The position numbers were made by a program, and so were the translations under genes. Below are positions 23,815 through 34,729 of a DNA stretch of 64,000 nucleotides, piece after piece. Position 1 is the first letter of the stretch. Each line of letters opens with the position of its first letter. The notes beneath the pieces are model-generated. The model was not told the DNA's origin. It saw only the letters and a program-made list of their open reading frames with translations, and did not search any database. The DNA comes from Cristatella mucedo. Lineage: Eukaryota; Bryozoa; Phylactolaemata; Cristatellidae. The stretch covers positions 298,296 to 362,295 of the forward strand of contig WPIO01000202.1 of assembly GCA_009760855.2 (NCBI GenBank), read 5' to 3'.

Positions 23815-24465
23815 GTCTATACGTATTCCCTACTGCAGCGAAGGCTCTGAAGAGCAGGTTGGTTTTTTGTTTGTCTTTTAAATGTCCAGTAATGCGATGA
23901 CTGGATATCAGTTGTCTGAACCAACTTTTTGAAGGACGGTAGCCAAAAGCACCGTCTTCCAAAAGGTTTACAGTTAGTGTTAAGAGCAACCAATCAACCT
24001 GAATCAAAAGAGCTGGTTGTGCAGTGGGTAGCCTGATGGGAATCTAATTCGTATACGTCGGCCAGAGCCCGATAGTGGAAGAAACTAACAGTGAGTGACA
24101 GGATCTTGAAGTCGATCTGCTGCTTGATGTGCAGCCGGTCTACACTGGAGAGCTTTAGTCTAATGTAGCAGTTGTGACGTTTACGACACACATGCCTAAC
24201 TGCCCGGTTTGCACAGGCCATACGTGTTTGGCAAGGTCTTTTTTAAATCCTACTTCCTCGATCTTCTACTAAAACGTCGGATTATTATAAGTCGTTGGCT
24301 CAACGTTGTTTCCGTCTAGATTTATATAGCTTGAGACCATACCTAAAGGAATTTCTATGTTGTACTTGATAGGCAGATACTTCCTATTGCAGTTTTCCTT
24401 CCTCCAAAGGCTCATGCAGTGGCTGCAAGAGCAGAAACATATGTTGCTGTGATTGTTTTTTTTAG
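23815..24465. repeat. Duplicated intron block, copy upstream of LRR exon 7
   Basis: It parallels 19320-19949 across its length. The embedded antisense LINE A-like remnant is better preserved here: the minus frames 23747-24007 and 23994-24221 read HCRKRHNC-like, IKQQIDFKILSLTV and LEDGAFGYRPSKSW. The block ends with AGGCTCATGCAGTGGCTGC and the TTTTTTTTAG acceptor of exon 7. Confidence 0.75.
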
Positions 24466-24606
24466 TTAGTGGAACTCAATATCTCGATGAACACGGAGCT
24501 CACCAGTCTTCCGCCTTCCATATGCTGCCTGCAGGCACTGAAATATCTTAATGCCAGCTCGTGCGACCTGCAAAAATTGCTTGACCACTGGGAAAACATG
24601 ACTTCG
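24466..24606 (+). CDS. LRR exon 7 (two leucine-rich repeats)
   Basis: The acceptor TTTTTTTTAG ends at 24465 and the donor GTAAGC starts at 24607. It is 141 bp, phase 0 to 0. The first repeat reads LVELNISMNTELTSLPPSIC; the second has LNASSCDLQKLLDHW, where the usual LP is LL. Position 8 is Met. The loss of that Pro is the only unusual point and is unlikely to break the fold. Confidence 0.92.
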
Positions 24607-25960
24607 GTAAGCTTGGTAGCAAAGGTGAAATATATGGTGACTCGCAAATTCTTGAATGTTGAATTGAATTTTTAACATTCACATGGCAATCGTCTTGTGA
24701 GATTATGATAATGTCACTTATTTGTTAATTGTCTAGACATGGTTAATGCATGCATCTGGCTCTCTAAAGATAAAGTCACGTTTCTTCATATCTAGAACTG
24801 GACCTAGTAGTTAGGATCTTTCCACTGGCATTGACAATAGAATGATGCCTCATTTACAATATCACCTTATAGCATCTTATGTCTTGGTCATAGGAGCAGG
24901 ACAATACTGGAGAATGACTCTTTCTCTTGCAAACTTCCTTACTACTCAGATAGGCTTACTAGCTCACCCCACCTGAGGCCATATCACTAGCATAGCCATA
25001 TAACTCGGTACTGTCAATCCACATAAGTTGAATTGCTATCCACTGAAGCAACTGGTCGATGCCAATAATGTCCTCTAGCTGAGTACCGGTGTTGACGATT
25101 GCGCCCTTTACATTGTGTGGGGCCAAGCTTCACCGCCCAGAGTGGGTTCATGCTTTCGTGGCACGACATCGTTGCTGCCAGAAAGGCCAGTCGGTTAAGG
25201 TGCACTATCCTGCAAAAACCGACTGTTGGGATGCCTTACTGATGTGGCTCTCTTCTAACATGGAAAGTGAGTGGGAGCATTCGCTGGGGCAGGGCAGATG
25301 GGGGCAGGGGAGAAGGAGCAGCCATGTCGGCTCAACATGCTTGTCATGCACTACCAAGGAATTGCAGGGGATGTAGCGGAGGGCCACAGCGCTGTGCATA
25401 ACAAGCGAGAGTGGATACGAGATAAGGACGATCGCCAGCAAATGAGGTCGAGTGCAAGTCAGCTGTGGCAGGTGAGCTTGGTTAGGCAATGATGCATGTG
25501 TAAACTAGAGGCAGTGTGCCACTTTAATACGATTTCATGTGGTCTTCACAGCAACACTTGGTCGACACGAGTTTCTTTAGAGTCGTGTGTAGCATGTACA
25601 CACATTCCTCGGCCGACACGACTAGACCGGGATTCGTCAGTCGGTCGCACCTTTAACGAAGGGATGTCCCAGCTGTTCGCATGTTCCGCTTGTCTGGATG
25701 ACATGCTTAGTATTCACCGACCGAATACTAATTCAGCTCTTGAAATTCTAGACCAGTGGTGTTTTTATTGGTTTGTAGCAACTCCACTGCAAAAGCATGC
25801 ATGAGTGAAACTGTGGCTTTGCTGAAATTAGGTTTATCTATTGCCCCTATGTAGTCACTGCATGTGAGTTGCTTACAAAGTTATTTCCGTGGCATTTTCC
25901 CATGAAGTTGTGATAAACCCATGTTCTTAAGACTTTTCTGTGCTACACTTAATGTATTGC
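24607..25960. other. Intron 7 segment, unassigned, with a GC-richer patch
   Basis: Between about 25010 and 25800 the composition is less AT-rich and open frames overlap on both strands, including a purine-rich run at 25280-25330. None has a domain I recognise and no splice-framed exon matching the host gene was found. Confidence 0.35.

Positions 25961-25962
<2 letters not shown>

Positions 25963-25999
<37 letters not shown>
25963..25999. repeat. (GT)n microsatellite
   Basis: An uninterrupted GT dinucleotide run of about 37 bp. Confidence 0.95.
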
Positions 26000-26002
<3 letters not shown>

Positions 26003-26043
26003 AATGTCTTCTGCTTCCTTCCTTGCTCCAAAGGCTCCTCGAG

Positions 26044-26349
26044 AAGAAGTGTTAATAATAATAATAATAATAGTAATGCATTTGATAAAGCACCCTCAGA
26101 GAACTTAATCTCTCTCCAGGCGCTTTACATTTGCTGCAAAGTGAAATACAATTGAATGGTGAGAAAAATCATGCTTTATAGACAAACAAAATGAATAACA
26201 TGGTTGGGGGTGACATCCACAGGGTCAGCATGCAAATGGGGTTAGTGGCAGCATGCACAGTGTCAGCACGCATAAAGACATCAAGGACGAATCACAGGGA
26301 CCCACTAAATGCTGTCCTAAATAGGTGTTTTTAAATTCTTTTTAAATGT
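26044..26349 (-). mobile_element. LINE family A 3' end, antisense
   Basis: The ATT-complement tail is at 26052-26070, the hairpin complement at 26085-26130, then the UTR to the last coding residues. It splits the conserved flank before exon 8: TTCCTTGCTCCAAAGGCTC at 26017 is now about 380 bp from the exon. It therefore inserted after the exon duplications. Confidence 0.85.
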
Positions 26350-26399
26350 TAGCGTTTGTTTAGCAAGAAAGTGTTTCAGTGTGTGATTCTGTTTTACAG

Positions 26400-26540
26400 C
26401 TAGAGGTGCTTGATATCAGTCGAAATGAAGAAGTTATCAGCCTGCCATCATCCATGTGCCAGCTGCAAGCATTGAAGATGCTCAACATCAGCGCATGTGG
26501 TTTGTGGCAACTGCCTGACGGCTTGGAAAGCTTGATGTTG
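26400..26540 (+). CDS. LRR exon 8 (two leucine-rich repeats)
   Basis: The acceptor GTTTTACAG ends at 26399 and the donor GTAAGC starts at 26541. It is 141 bp, phase 0 to 0, and lacks a start codon in frame until well inside, so simple ORF finding misses it. The first repeat opens LEVLDISRNEEV and has LPSSMC; the second reads LNISACGLWQLPDGL. Position 8 is Arg. The ending differs from other exons (LML instead of a Thr/Lys-Ser pair). Confidence 0.9.
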
Positions 26541-27334
26541 GTAAGCTTGTGAACAACGCTGAAACTGTCGCACTACAGAAGGTTGCATTTATAAAATTGG
26601 CATAGACTGATGGGGCACACTGCGGAGCTGGTTGGATTGTGACTTCTTTTTTAAAGTCAAATAAGTGAATTCTGTTACTTCAATGAGCTAAGAGGTCTAA
26701 TTTTTGTATCAAGCTAAACCTGACGAGGTATAACTGCTCACTTACGAGCAAAGTTTTTCAAGGAGTTAACGAAAATGGGAGCTTAACAGTCCAACTTCTG
26801 GGGAATCCTTAGCCGTGTAGACACTGGAACCTTGTTAACCTGACCTAACCTGATCTAACCCGGCCACGAGTCCCCCTGAAGTGAGAGACAAGTGTTGCTG
26901 CTGCTGTTGTAACCTGACCTCAGCAAATTTCGTATCTTGATAAAGATCTGAATGAATAAAAGCACTGTTATCTCCTGGCCTCATCACTGCCTCTGACTGG
27001 CCTTGCAACATGAGTTAGACACTGTGCTATGTCTGCTGAGGGGCTATTAGCAGAGTTTCTGGGGTGTTTAGTTAAGTTGCCACCCTAGGGGGGCTGGAGA
27101 TTTTCCTTATAGCCTTTAAACGCATCTTCTAGTTACGTTGCGGTTGAAGTAGCAAAGTCTAAGAAGTTGAAGGAATCGTTGATGTCTAATTTATAATTAT
27201 TCGAATGAAGGCAGAGTTTAAGTTTTAGATACGTTAGTTCTGGTGGAATTGTTAAAAGATCACCAGCTAAAACTGCATTTTTTAAGTTTTGTCAGTTTCT
27301 AGCTATTTCAACTTTTAATTTCCTTGACATATCT
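26541..27334. other. Intron 8 segment, mostly unassigned
   Basis: The donor flank keeps the shared GCTGAAACTG block. A stretch at 26805-26885 (AACCTGACCTAACCTGATC) weakly resembles 29105-29210. Nothing else is recognised. Confidence 0.4.
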
Positions 27335-27405
27335 TGTGGCCGGTTTGGTGCTGGCTTTGCCCAGCAGTTAAGATGCTAGCCTTGACTAAGGTCAAGGTGA
27401 ATGTA
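27335..27405 (+). mobile_element. SINE-2 head fragment
   Basis: The GCCCAGCAGTTAAGATGC and ACTAAGGTCAAGG segments match the tRNA-like head of SINE-2. It is cut on the right by a LINE A fragment. Confidence 0.5.
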
Positions 27406-28265
27406 GTTTATGACCCTTCATTATTTGGCTCCGCCTACCTATCAGATCGGCTTCCTCACCAGGCTAAGCATCGTACCACCTGCTTTTCGGAATCTAAACC
27501 GTTTGCCCATACCTTGTATAAACCTTAAATCCTTTGGAGACCGTGCCTTTATTTCATATGCTCCCAATGCCTGGCACTCACCCCGACCTGCATCACGACT
27601 CACCCCGACCTGCCCCGACCTGCATCACAACATTACACCACTTCTCGCTGACCTTCCCCGGCTACCAGTCAAGCAACGGATTGACTTCAAGGTTTTTGCC
27701 GCTCCCTTTTAGGTCACTTCATTCTTTGGCTCCAGCCTACCTCTCAGATATACTCCCCCATCAGGCCAAGCATCGTACCACCTGCTTTTCGGAATCCAAC
27801 AGTCTACCAATACCTTGTACAAACCTCAAATCCTTTGGAGACCGTGCATTTAGTTCGTATGCTCCCAAAGCCTGGAACTCACTCCCGACTTGCGTAACAA
27901 CATCCCCTGACTTGACCACATTTAAGAAGAACTTGAATCCCTGTGATTTCATTCTTATTGTTATAAACTTATTGTTATTGTTACTGTTATTGTATATCTT
28001 GTATATATTTCTTATTCTTATTCTTCTTATTATTCTTATTCTTATTACTATCTTGATTTATTTTGTGCTTATGATTGCTGACACTGTACATGCTGCTACA
28101 AACCACATTTGCACCCTGTACATGGCACCCCTAACCATGTTATTATTTTTGTTTGTTGAGCATGCTACCAGTGGCCATTCGACCATGCTTCCTTTACAGC
28201 AATTGTAAAGTGCCTGGAAAGAGATTAAGATCTCTTTACATGCTTTGTCAAATGTATTATTATTA
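27405..28265 (+). mobile_element. LINE family A, rearranged copy with repeated C-terminal segment
   Basis: The C-terminal coding segment appears twice. The first run is 27410-27600. The second starts near 27625 (LADLP) and runs to 27935. A short GACCTGCATCACGA-type tandem lies at the joint. An interrupted TTATT/TTCTTA microsatellite at 27945-28060 has expanded in the UTR. The terminal hairpin and ATT tail are at 28200-28266. Confidence 0.8.
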
Positions 28266-28350
28266 TTATGGCCGAGGTCTGATTGAGCCCTATGGCAGAC
28301 GTGAAGCACCTTAATAGAAATTAAGTTCTCTTAGCATGCTATATACATTA
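28266..28350 (+). mobile_element. SINE-2 tail fragment
   Basis: The GGCCGAGGTCTGATTGAGCC and ACGTGAAGCACCTTAATAG segments and the AAGTTCTCTTAGCATGC tail match the copy at 41685-41815. It directly follows a LINE A ATT tail. Confidence 0.6.
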
Positions 28351-28429
28351 TTTTCTTATTGACTTGATGAAAGTGTATATAAGTTAGGAGCATTATGGGC
28401 TTCATTGTTCACCTTAAAGGTTAAAGTTA

Positions 28430-28735
28430 GCTGATTCAACAGTCTCAGTTATATAGCTGAAGAAGAATCTTGCCAGCTAAAATAATTTTAACCGATTTAA
28501 CAGCCTCTTTTGTATAGCGACAAAGAGCACTCATGCTTTAACATATCAAGGCCGCATCCTTAATGTAGACCAATCTATTTGACAGTGGCTGGGGGACGGT
28601 TAAAGGCGTTCAATAGCTGCCGCCACGTACAGCAAGGGCTCTGTGGCCTAGAACTCAAATCGGCTCCAATGCCAGTGCCGAGTTTGGAATCCCAACTGCC
28701 TCGTTACCCAGGACGTCAGCCTTTTATTTGGCCTC
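28430..28735 (-). mobile_element. SINE-1, one partial and one worn copy
   Basis: The SINE-1 end AGCTGATTCAACAG appears at 28436 and again as CCGATTTAACAGCCTC at 28490. A decayed body and a tRNA-like head follow to about 28735. This suggests one copy inserted next to or into another. Confidence 0.6.
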
Positions 28736-29460
28736 GGCCATAAGTTATAATCGCATAGTCACAAATCATAATTATTTGCCATAATCCTGCTGGTTTTGTG
28801 GGCGCCGCCGGTGCATAGCTTTTATAGGGTCTAGGAGAATATGACCGGCACCTTGCGAAGGACACCATAAGTGATGCTCACATGTAAGCGTAGATCCCCA
28901 TTGTTTTAGGAAGGTAAGAATCCTATCAGTCTATGCTGTCATAACTTAACAGTAGTTGTTGTTGATAATAGTGACCCGCTATGGCAAGGCATAATGCTTA
29001 CTTAGAACTACTGGTAAACAAATGAAGTGTCACTGGTTGCATAGTTACTAGTTTTCATTTTTAAAGACTGATGGCAAACGAGGTCGGTAGTGATCTTATT
29101 CAAGGGGGAATCCCCAGTGGTGTAGGTAGGTACACCGACTGGAACTTTTGTCAACCCAGGCTGATGTTGCTTGGGTAGGTCAAGCACACTCCTCCCCCCT
29201 GCCGAGTGGTTTGAACCAAGTGTAGATATCGGTAGCGTTCTTGCAGTTTAGACGCAAAAAGTGCCGGACTCTTGCCTGGGGTACCGGGCGCTTTTTGCAG
29301 TCAACATTTTAATGCTGTATATTTTGTTAAATAACCTGATCATGAATTATTATATTTTCTGCTGGAACTTCTGGACCAAGTTGGCTTCAACGGTGCCCTA
29401 CGATTGGTCAACCAGTGTTGATTGGGGGATGTGATATAGCTCATTTATGTTTATTAGCTT
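28736..29460. other. Intron 8 segment, unassigned
   Basis: No coding or repeat family is identified with confidence. A short region at 29105-29210 weakly resembles 26805-26885 and may belong to an unnamed old repeat. Confidence 0.35.
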
Positions 29461-29654
29461 ATTCTCCTATGTATTTTTTTGCTTTTTTGGGCCCTAATTA
29501 TTTTGTTCTGGTCTACTTATCGGAGCTACTTCCTAATCGGGCTAGGTGTCGTATACGTATATCATACAATAATATACAAAGAGGCAAAGAAATCCTACTT
29601 GAGTTAAAAAGATCAGGTGGTACTTATCTAAAATCAAGTACATTATCATTATTA

Positions 29655-29730
29655 TTATTAAAGTACATAGAAAGAGATTGCATTCTCTTATGGTGCTATA
29701 TAAATGTATTACTGTTAATATTATTGGTTT
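29655..29730 (+). mobile_element. LINE A or SINE-2 tail fragment
   Basis: AAAGTACATAGAAAGAGATT, then CTCTTATGGTGCTATATAAATG, is the shared 3' tail of these families. Too little remains to say which element it came from. Confidence 0.55.
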
Positions 29731-29784
29731 TAGTATATATTACTACCAACAATGCTAATAAAAATACGTTAATATAGTTTCATA

Positions 29785-30140
29785 AAAGAATTCAATCCCC
29801 CAGATCCTCACTCCCGACTGACTTCACGGAATCCTCTGACTTGATACCAATAATAATCATATTATATGTATATAGTGCCATAAGAGAATTTAATGTCCCA
29901 GACACTCACTCCCGGCTTACTTCACGGAATCCTCTGACTTGAAGATGTTTGAAAATGAAATTTGAAAATGAATGCATCCCACCGTTCCTCATAGCAATTT
30001 CTTGGTCTATGTGAATTGTCCTTTGTACGTTTATTACTGCTCATGCTGCGCATGTCATCAGTAGCCATATTGACATTGTTTCTGTGCAGGATATTCGGTG
30101 GCTAAAAAGAGATTTAGTTTGCTGAGAGCACTATACACAC
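29785..30140 (+). mobile_element. LINE family A 3' end with a 60-bp direct repeat
   Basis: The segment ACTCACTCCCGACTGACTTC with its flanks occurs at about 29785-29845 and again at 29885-29945, separated by an ATA-rich spacer. The normal UTR, hairpin-like end and tail then run to 30140. Confidence 0.65.
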
Positions 30141-31004
30141 GTCCTTTTACTATTAGCATTAGTGGATTGGACTGATCTATAAGAATTAGCACGTATTTTA
30201 CAGTGCTTAATTGTAGTAATGTAGAATCTTGGTGAAATGCAGGCTAATGTTTGGCAAAATGCTTGATGAAATGCAAAAGTAAAATTTTGCCAATTTAAAT
30301 ATTCCAGTTTTAAATTAGCATAATAATTGTTAAGAAATTTGCAGGCCTTAATGAGAGTGGGTGCAAGTTTATAGATATATTGGCTATACTGCACCTTATT
30401 TTTGCTGACAGGGGTAACTATATTAAATGCTTATACCTTTGAGTACAGAATATCGGTAACAGTTGCATAATGCTGAGTGCAACTGTGCTGCTTCCCAATA
30501 GGTTGCCCCTTGGGCGGTGCCTGGGCAGCTGCTGTATTTGTAAGTCTTGCTACAAGATCTCGTGTGGTAAGCATAGTTTGTCAACATGCTATCATAGTAT
30601 TGTGCGTGCACACGTTTAGGTCATTTGGAGTCTGATTCGGGTGTTTTTCGAGGTATTCGTGAGGTGAATCTCATGTTTGCGCTGAAGATATCAAGTGTAT
30701 TATTCTTATTAGTATTATTATTATTAAGATATTGAAGCAGGTCTTTTGTCCTGTGCTTTAAGCTGCAAATATGATTTAGTAGGTACAGAAATAAGTTAAT
30801 CTGCTGCAGTGTTTGACAGACAGCCAGCCGATTTTACTTCCTTCACCTGCAGGCAACAAGCCATCGCCAAAAACTATCAATTAAAACATCTGCGATATGT
30901 GACTTCCTGGGCAACGCTAGGGTTGAGATGCACAGCTAAGGAATGACACATAGTGTTAAATGGAGACTTGATGACGAGCTAGAAGTGTAATGTCATATGT
31001 AGTG
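30141..31004. other. Intron 8 segment, unassigned
   Basis: AT-rich, with a short ATT run at about 30700-30725. The minus-strand frames here have no domain signature. Confidence 0.4.
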
Positions 31005-31990
31005 AATCTCCTTCTGTAGCTCCACAAAGCGCCAAAGACTATAGGTGTTATGCAGGAGAGATTTGTTAAGCACACTCATAGCCTAGGTGGCTTTCGATAC
31101 ACGTTCGTCAGCCAACAGATCTCAACTTGCACAGTGAAGAGAAAGTGAGAAGCGTACCAGGGTCAGGAGAGCAATTAAGGTAGTGAGTAACATGGAAGTA
31201 GCAGCTCAGAACAGCTGGAAATGATGTACCATGGTCGGCAGCAGGAGAGTAGTAGTCGCATATGAATCGTGGAAGCCAGCTCCACAGTCTAGGATCTGCA
31301 GAGCTAAAGCTTCTGTGGCCAACGGTCTTAAAGCAGAGGAATGGAATAGCTAATTTATTGTCCATACATGAGCTGAGGGCACGAGGAGGCTGAAACTGGT
31401 GCAGCAGTTCAGCTAGGTCTGAAGAAGCCAAGCCGGGGCGGGCTAGTGGGTTAGTGCAAGAACTTTGATCTGTATCTATTGATCAACCGGCTGCCAACCT
31501 AGCTCTTTCAGCAAAGGAGACACATGGTCAAACCTCTGGGATTTGCAAACTAGCCTTGCAGCCACATTCGCAGCCATGTGCAGTGGCCTAGTTGCTTTTT
31601 TCGGTACCCTAGCCAAAATGGAGTTACAATAATTTAGCTGAGACAGAAATGTGAGCTAGTTAAATTTTTTGCAAACCACCGTGGAAGACAGCTCCTAATC
31701 TTAGATAGGGATCGGATGTGATGGCTTGCTGTAGAAGTAGTCTTCTGAATGGAGCTTTTAAACTTAAGCAGTTTTCGAAAATGACACCTAAATTTTGAGC
31801 ACGTGGTTATGGTCGCACAACACAACAGCATCAGCTATTAGAAAAGCAAATCCTGCCAGTCCAGCTACAGACTTGGGATGTCCTCTGAGCAGCAGCTCTG
31901 TTTTACAGTCCTTACTGTGTGACTGACCTCATCAGCATCTGCAATATATGGCCTGACTTGTACGCTATCTAGAAGCCCCATCTTTGTAAT
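31005..31990 (-). mobile_element. LINE family B, antisense
   Basis: The 3' terminus lies near 31005. The minus frames 31108-31431 (LAELLHQFQPPRAL, CYFHVTHYLNCSPDPG) and 31634-31831 (LSKIRSCLPRWFAKNLTSS) are separated by breaks. Upstream RT sequence runs to about 31990. Confidence 0.8.
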
Positions 31991-32317
31991 CAATATTGTC
32001 ATTCTGAATTATGCTTATGATAAGAAAATGGCATTATGCTTTGTATTTTCCACCTTGAAGCTGGGTTAGAAAATGACACCTCAGATTACACATTTATAGG
32101 TACAATGACTGCTAGCAGTGACCGGCTTCGGATATAGCCAAGATCGAGTCATCAACAAGAACTGACACCTAGGTTTATTTTGACCCTGTGCTAATTTTTA
32201 TTTATTGCCTAGGTCGTGAACCATTAATTAGCCAGCTCTACTCTATAGGGTCCAATCGCACTACTTTAAATATTGCCTAGAAAAATAGAGGCACTTGATA
32301 AGACAGTGGCAACAGCA

Positions 32318-32462
32318 GAGAGAAAGACAGCAAGAGACAGACAGAAAGAGACACACGGACGGACAGACAGACAGAGACATAGAGAGTGAGAGGGACAAAG
32401 GGATGCCGAGATAAAGAGACGCTGAGGCAGAGAGTGTGACTTAGAGAGAGCGAAAGAGAGAG

Positions 32463-32541
<79 letters not shown>

Positions 32542-32612
32542 CAGAGAAAGAATGGGACAGAGAGAAGGAGACAGACAGAGAGCGACAGAGAGAGGGAGAC
32601 AGACAGAGAGAA
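32318..32612. repeat. (AG)n-rich microsatellite
   Basis: A pure AG run at about 32465-32538 sits inside a wider GA-rich tract. The Ser/Leu-rich frames read on the minus strand are translations of the repeat. Confidence 0.95.
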
Positions 32613-33250
32613 GTAGATGAATGCAGCCTTGCTCGTGCACCTAGACCCATAGATCTTCTGGTGATGGTTGATTTGAATTCACTTGGATACCTTACTCTGC
32701 AGTTATCAAAAAGTGGGCTACAGAGTCTGGAGGATTAGGTTACCGCCCCATTTGCATCCCACTTGCCTCTTAGCAAACCAACACGTGACTAGCATATCTA
32801 TGTCTCACTACTAATGACTATGGAGCTCATGAAAGTGCTGACGTCGGATTAGATGGCATCCTGTTTGTTATTTGTGGAGCAATTTTTGTAACTCATTTGC
32901 ATTATATCCGGATTGAGTCATATATGTTTATGAAAATGTATTATTTGTGTTTAGGTATGTATGTCTATGTTAATTTTTCAGTGACCTAATTATTTAGGGG
33001 TGCTTCATTGTCCGCTGACTTTTTATGCGAGTCTTCGCGTTCGATTTTTTTGGATAAGCAAATGGGTGTCTGTATAACCGTTTCCAGTAATGACTGTCAG
33101 CCACCGGCAATGCTTCTGCGGTCTCTCCTTAGGGTGGACCATACGTTATTCTGCCTTTTCCGAGGGTTGCCAAGCTCTGCTATCCCCTCTTAATCTAAGC
33201 TTCCTAGAACCTGTTTGCCTCTTTCTCATGATTTGTTGCTCTTTTCTCAG
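32613..33250. other. Intron 8, 3' part, unassigned
   Basis: No repeat family is seen. A pyrimidine-rich GCTCTTTTCTCAG at 33238-33250 forms the acceptor of the next exon. Confidence 0.45.
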
Positions 33251-33349
33251 TTGGAGGAGCTTGATGCTAGCAACAACCGCCTGAAGGTTTACCCGAGCTC
33301 GACTTTAGGTCTGAAGAATCTGCAGGTGCTCGACCTATCGAATGATTTG
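33251..33349 (+). CDS. LRR exon 9 (33 codons)
   Basis: The acceptor TTTTCTCAG ends at 33250 and the donor GTACGT starts at 33350. It is 99 bp, phase 0 to 0. It codes LEELDASNNRLKVYPSSTLG and then LKNLQVLDLSND, a standard LRR with a clean Asn ladder, without the NASSC signature of the duplicated exons. The second repeat is cut after LSND and completed by the next exon (INTVLP-like start). It is the transition from the duplicated array to the unique C-terminal cap. Confidence 0.88.
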
Positions 33350-33714
33350 GTACGTCTCAGCTCATTGATGCCTTTGTTGATGCAATCTCATAGTTCACGC
33401 ACGAGACACGTGACGATTGAGATACACACGGTGCTGAGTACTACTCTACAGCATAGAATGCTGTTATGGTAAAACTCTTTTCCTATACCACCAAACCTTC
33501 GCCCTAGTAGTCACTTGGGTGATGACTGCAAATCATTTTAGAAGCAGCTGCTAGACTTTAAGCGTTTTGTCTAGATGCTTCTCGAGTATCTAAGCATAGG
33601 CTGCTTGTATTGCATTCCAAGAGAACGAAATCTCTAACCAAATGCTCAACATCATGCAATGGAATCAATGTCAGATGTTAAATTGCATGGAAAGTATCGT
33701 GCTCAGAAAAGTTG
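33350..33714. other. Intron 9, 5' part
   Basis: Nothing is recognised in this stretch. Confidence 0.4.
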
Positions 33715-33895
33715 GCAGGAAAAAGGTTAGCTGATCAAACTGCCATATTAATATGGTGGCAGCGAGGTCTTAACGACTATCAGCCTGCTTGCAGTAAGCA
33801 GTTAAAGATTGCCTGCTGCCGGACTCGTACCTACGATCTGGGTCGTGAAGAGCAAATGCCTAAACCGTGGGATAAGATTGTTCTAGTTCGCTCGT
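33715..33895 (-). mobile_element. SINE-1, worn copy
   Basis: AGCTGATCAAACTGCC at the 3' end, GCTTGCAGTAAGCAGTTAAAG in the body and a decayed tRNA head with CGTACCTACGATCTGGGTCG on the plus strand match the SINE-1 layout. Confidence 0.65.
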
Positions 33896-33934
33896 GCTAA
33901 TGTCGGTAAAAGGTATGCCCTGCTATTATTACTA

Positions 33935-34165
33935 CTACTAATACTAATATACTAGATAAAGCACCCTCAGAGAATTCAATCTCTTTCTAGGCGCTTTACA
34001 TTTGCTGCAAAGGAAGCGTGGTCGAATGGTGAGTGGTATCAAGCTTAATAAACAACACGAATAACATGGTTAGGGTAGCATGCCCAGGGTCAGCATGCAA
34101 GTGTGGTTAGTTGCATCGTGCACATTGTCAGCATGCATAAGCACATTAAGGACGAATCACGGGGA
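33935..34165 (-). mobile_element. LINE family A 3' end, antisense
   Basis: A worn ATT/ACT tail, the hairpin complement at 33962-34005 and UTR sequence to 34165 are present. No coding part remains. Confidence 0.8.
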
Positions 34166-34729
34166 CTACTGAGGGAATTACTGAGGCTTTCACAACACTT
34201 TATGGTTTAGCAATCTTACCAGCTCCACGTCTTGATCACGTCTAAAGAGTTACTTTAATTTTCTAGGTGCCTGTCAATAGCAAAGCATTGAACTTTTAGT
34301 AAAAATATTGTAGTCGTGAGCTGATGCCATGTACATATGCATTATGCATCAGTGTGTGCAGACTGATTTATATGAGTATGGGGTCCAGCTAACGATAGTA
34401 TTGGGCAATGTTTCAAATATGTGTAGTCGCTAAGTCTTTGTCAGCTAGATATGCTCCAATGATTGGTACCTAAATTGCTTATTGTGCCAGGGTTTGCTAC
34501 CTCTTGCAGTGCCTGTGCTTGCATTGTTATGTTAAGTGATTAGTTAGTCTTGTCACGCCTGAACCGAACTCATTCTCATAGGTCACCTCCAAGCATGCTT
34601 CTAGACTATGACACTTTGCCCTACTAACTAGCGATGCAGTATTGCAGCTTTTATCGTGTGTCCGGCTTTCTAGAAATCTCATGAGCTCTATATATACCCG
34701 TCTAGGCCGGAAAATGGGTGATTCTGTTT
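34166..34729. other. Intron 9 segment, unassigned
   Basis: Nothing is recognised in this stretch. Confidence 0.4.

Noticed and set aside
25014-25804. A possible unrelated gene in intron 7
   Set aside because: Frames overlap on both strands, with no domain, no consistent splice frame and no homology to other parts of the window.
32266-32640. Long Ser/Leu-rich open frames on the minus strand
   Set aside because: They translate the AG microsatellite and its edges; the frames exist only because the dinucleotide repeat has no stop codons.
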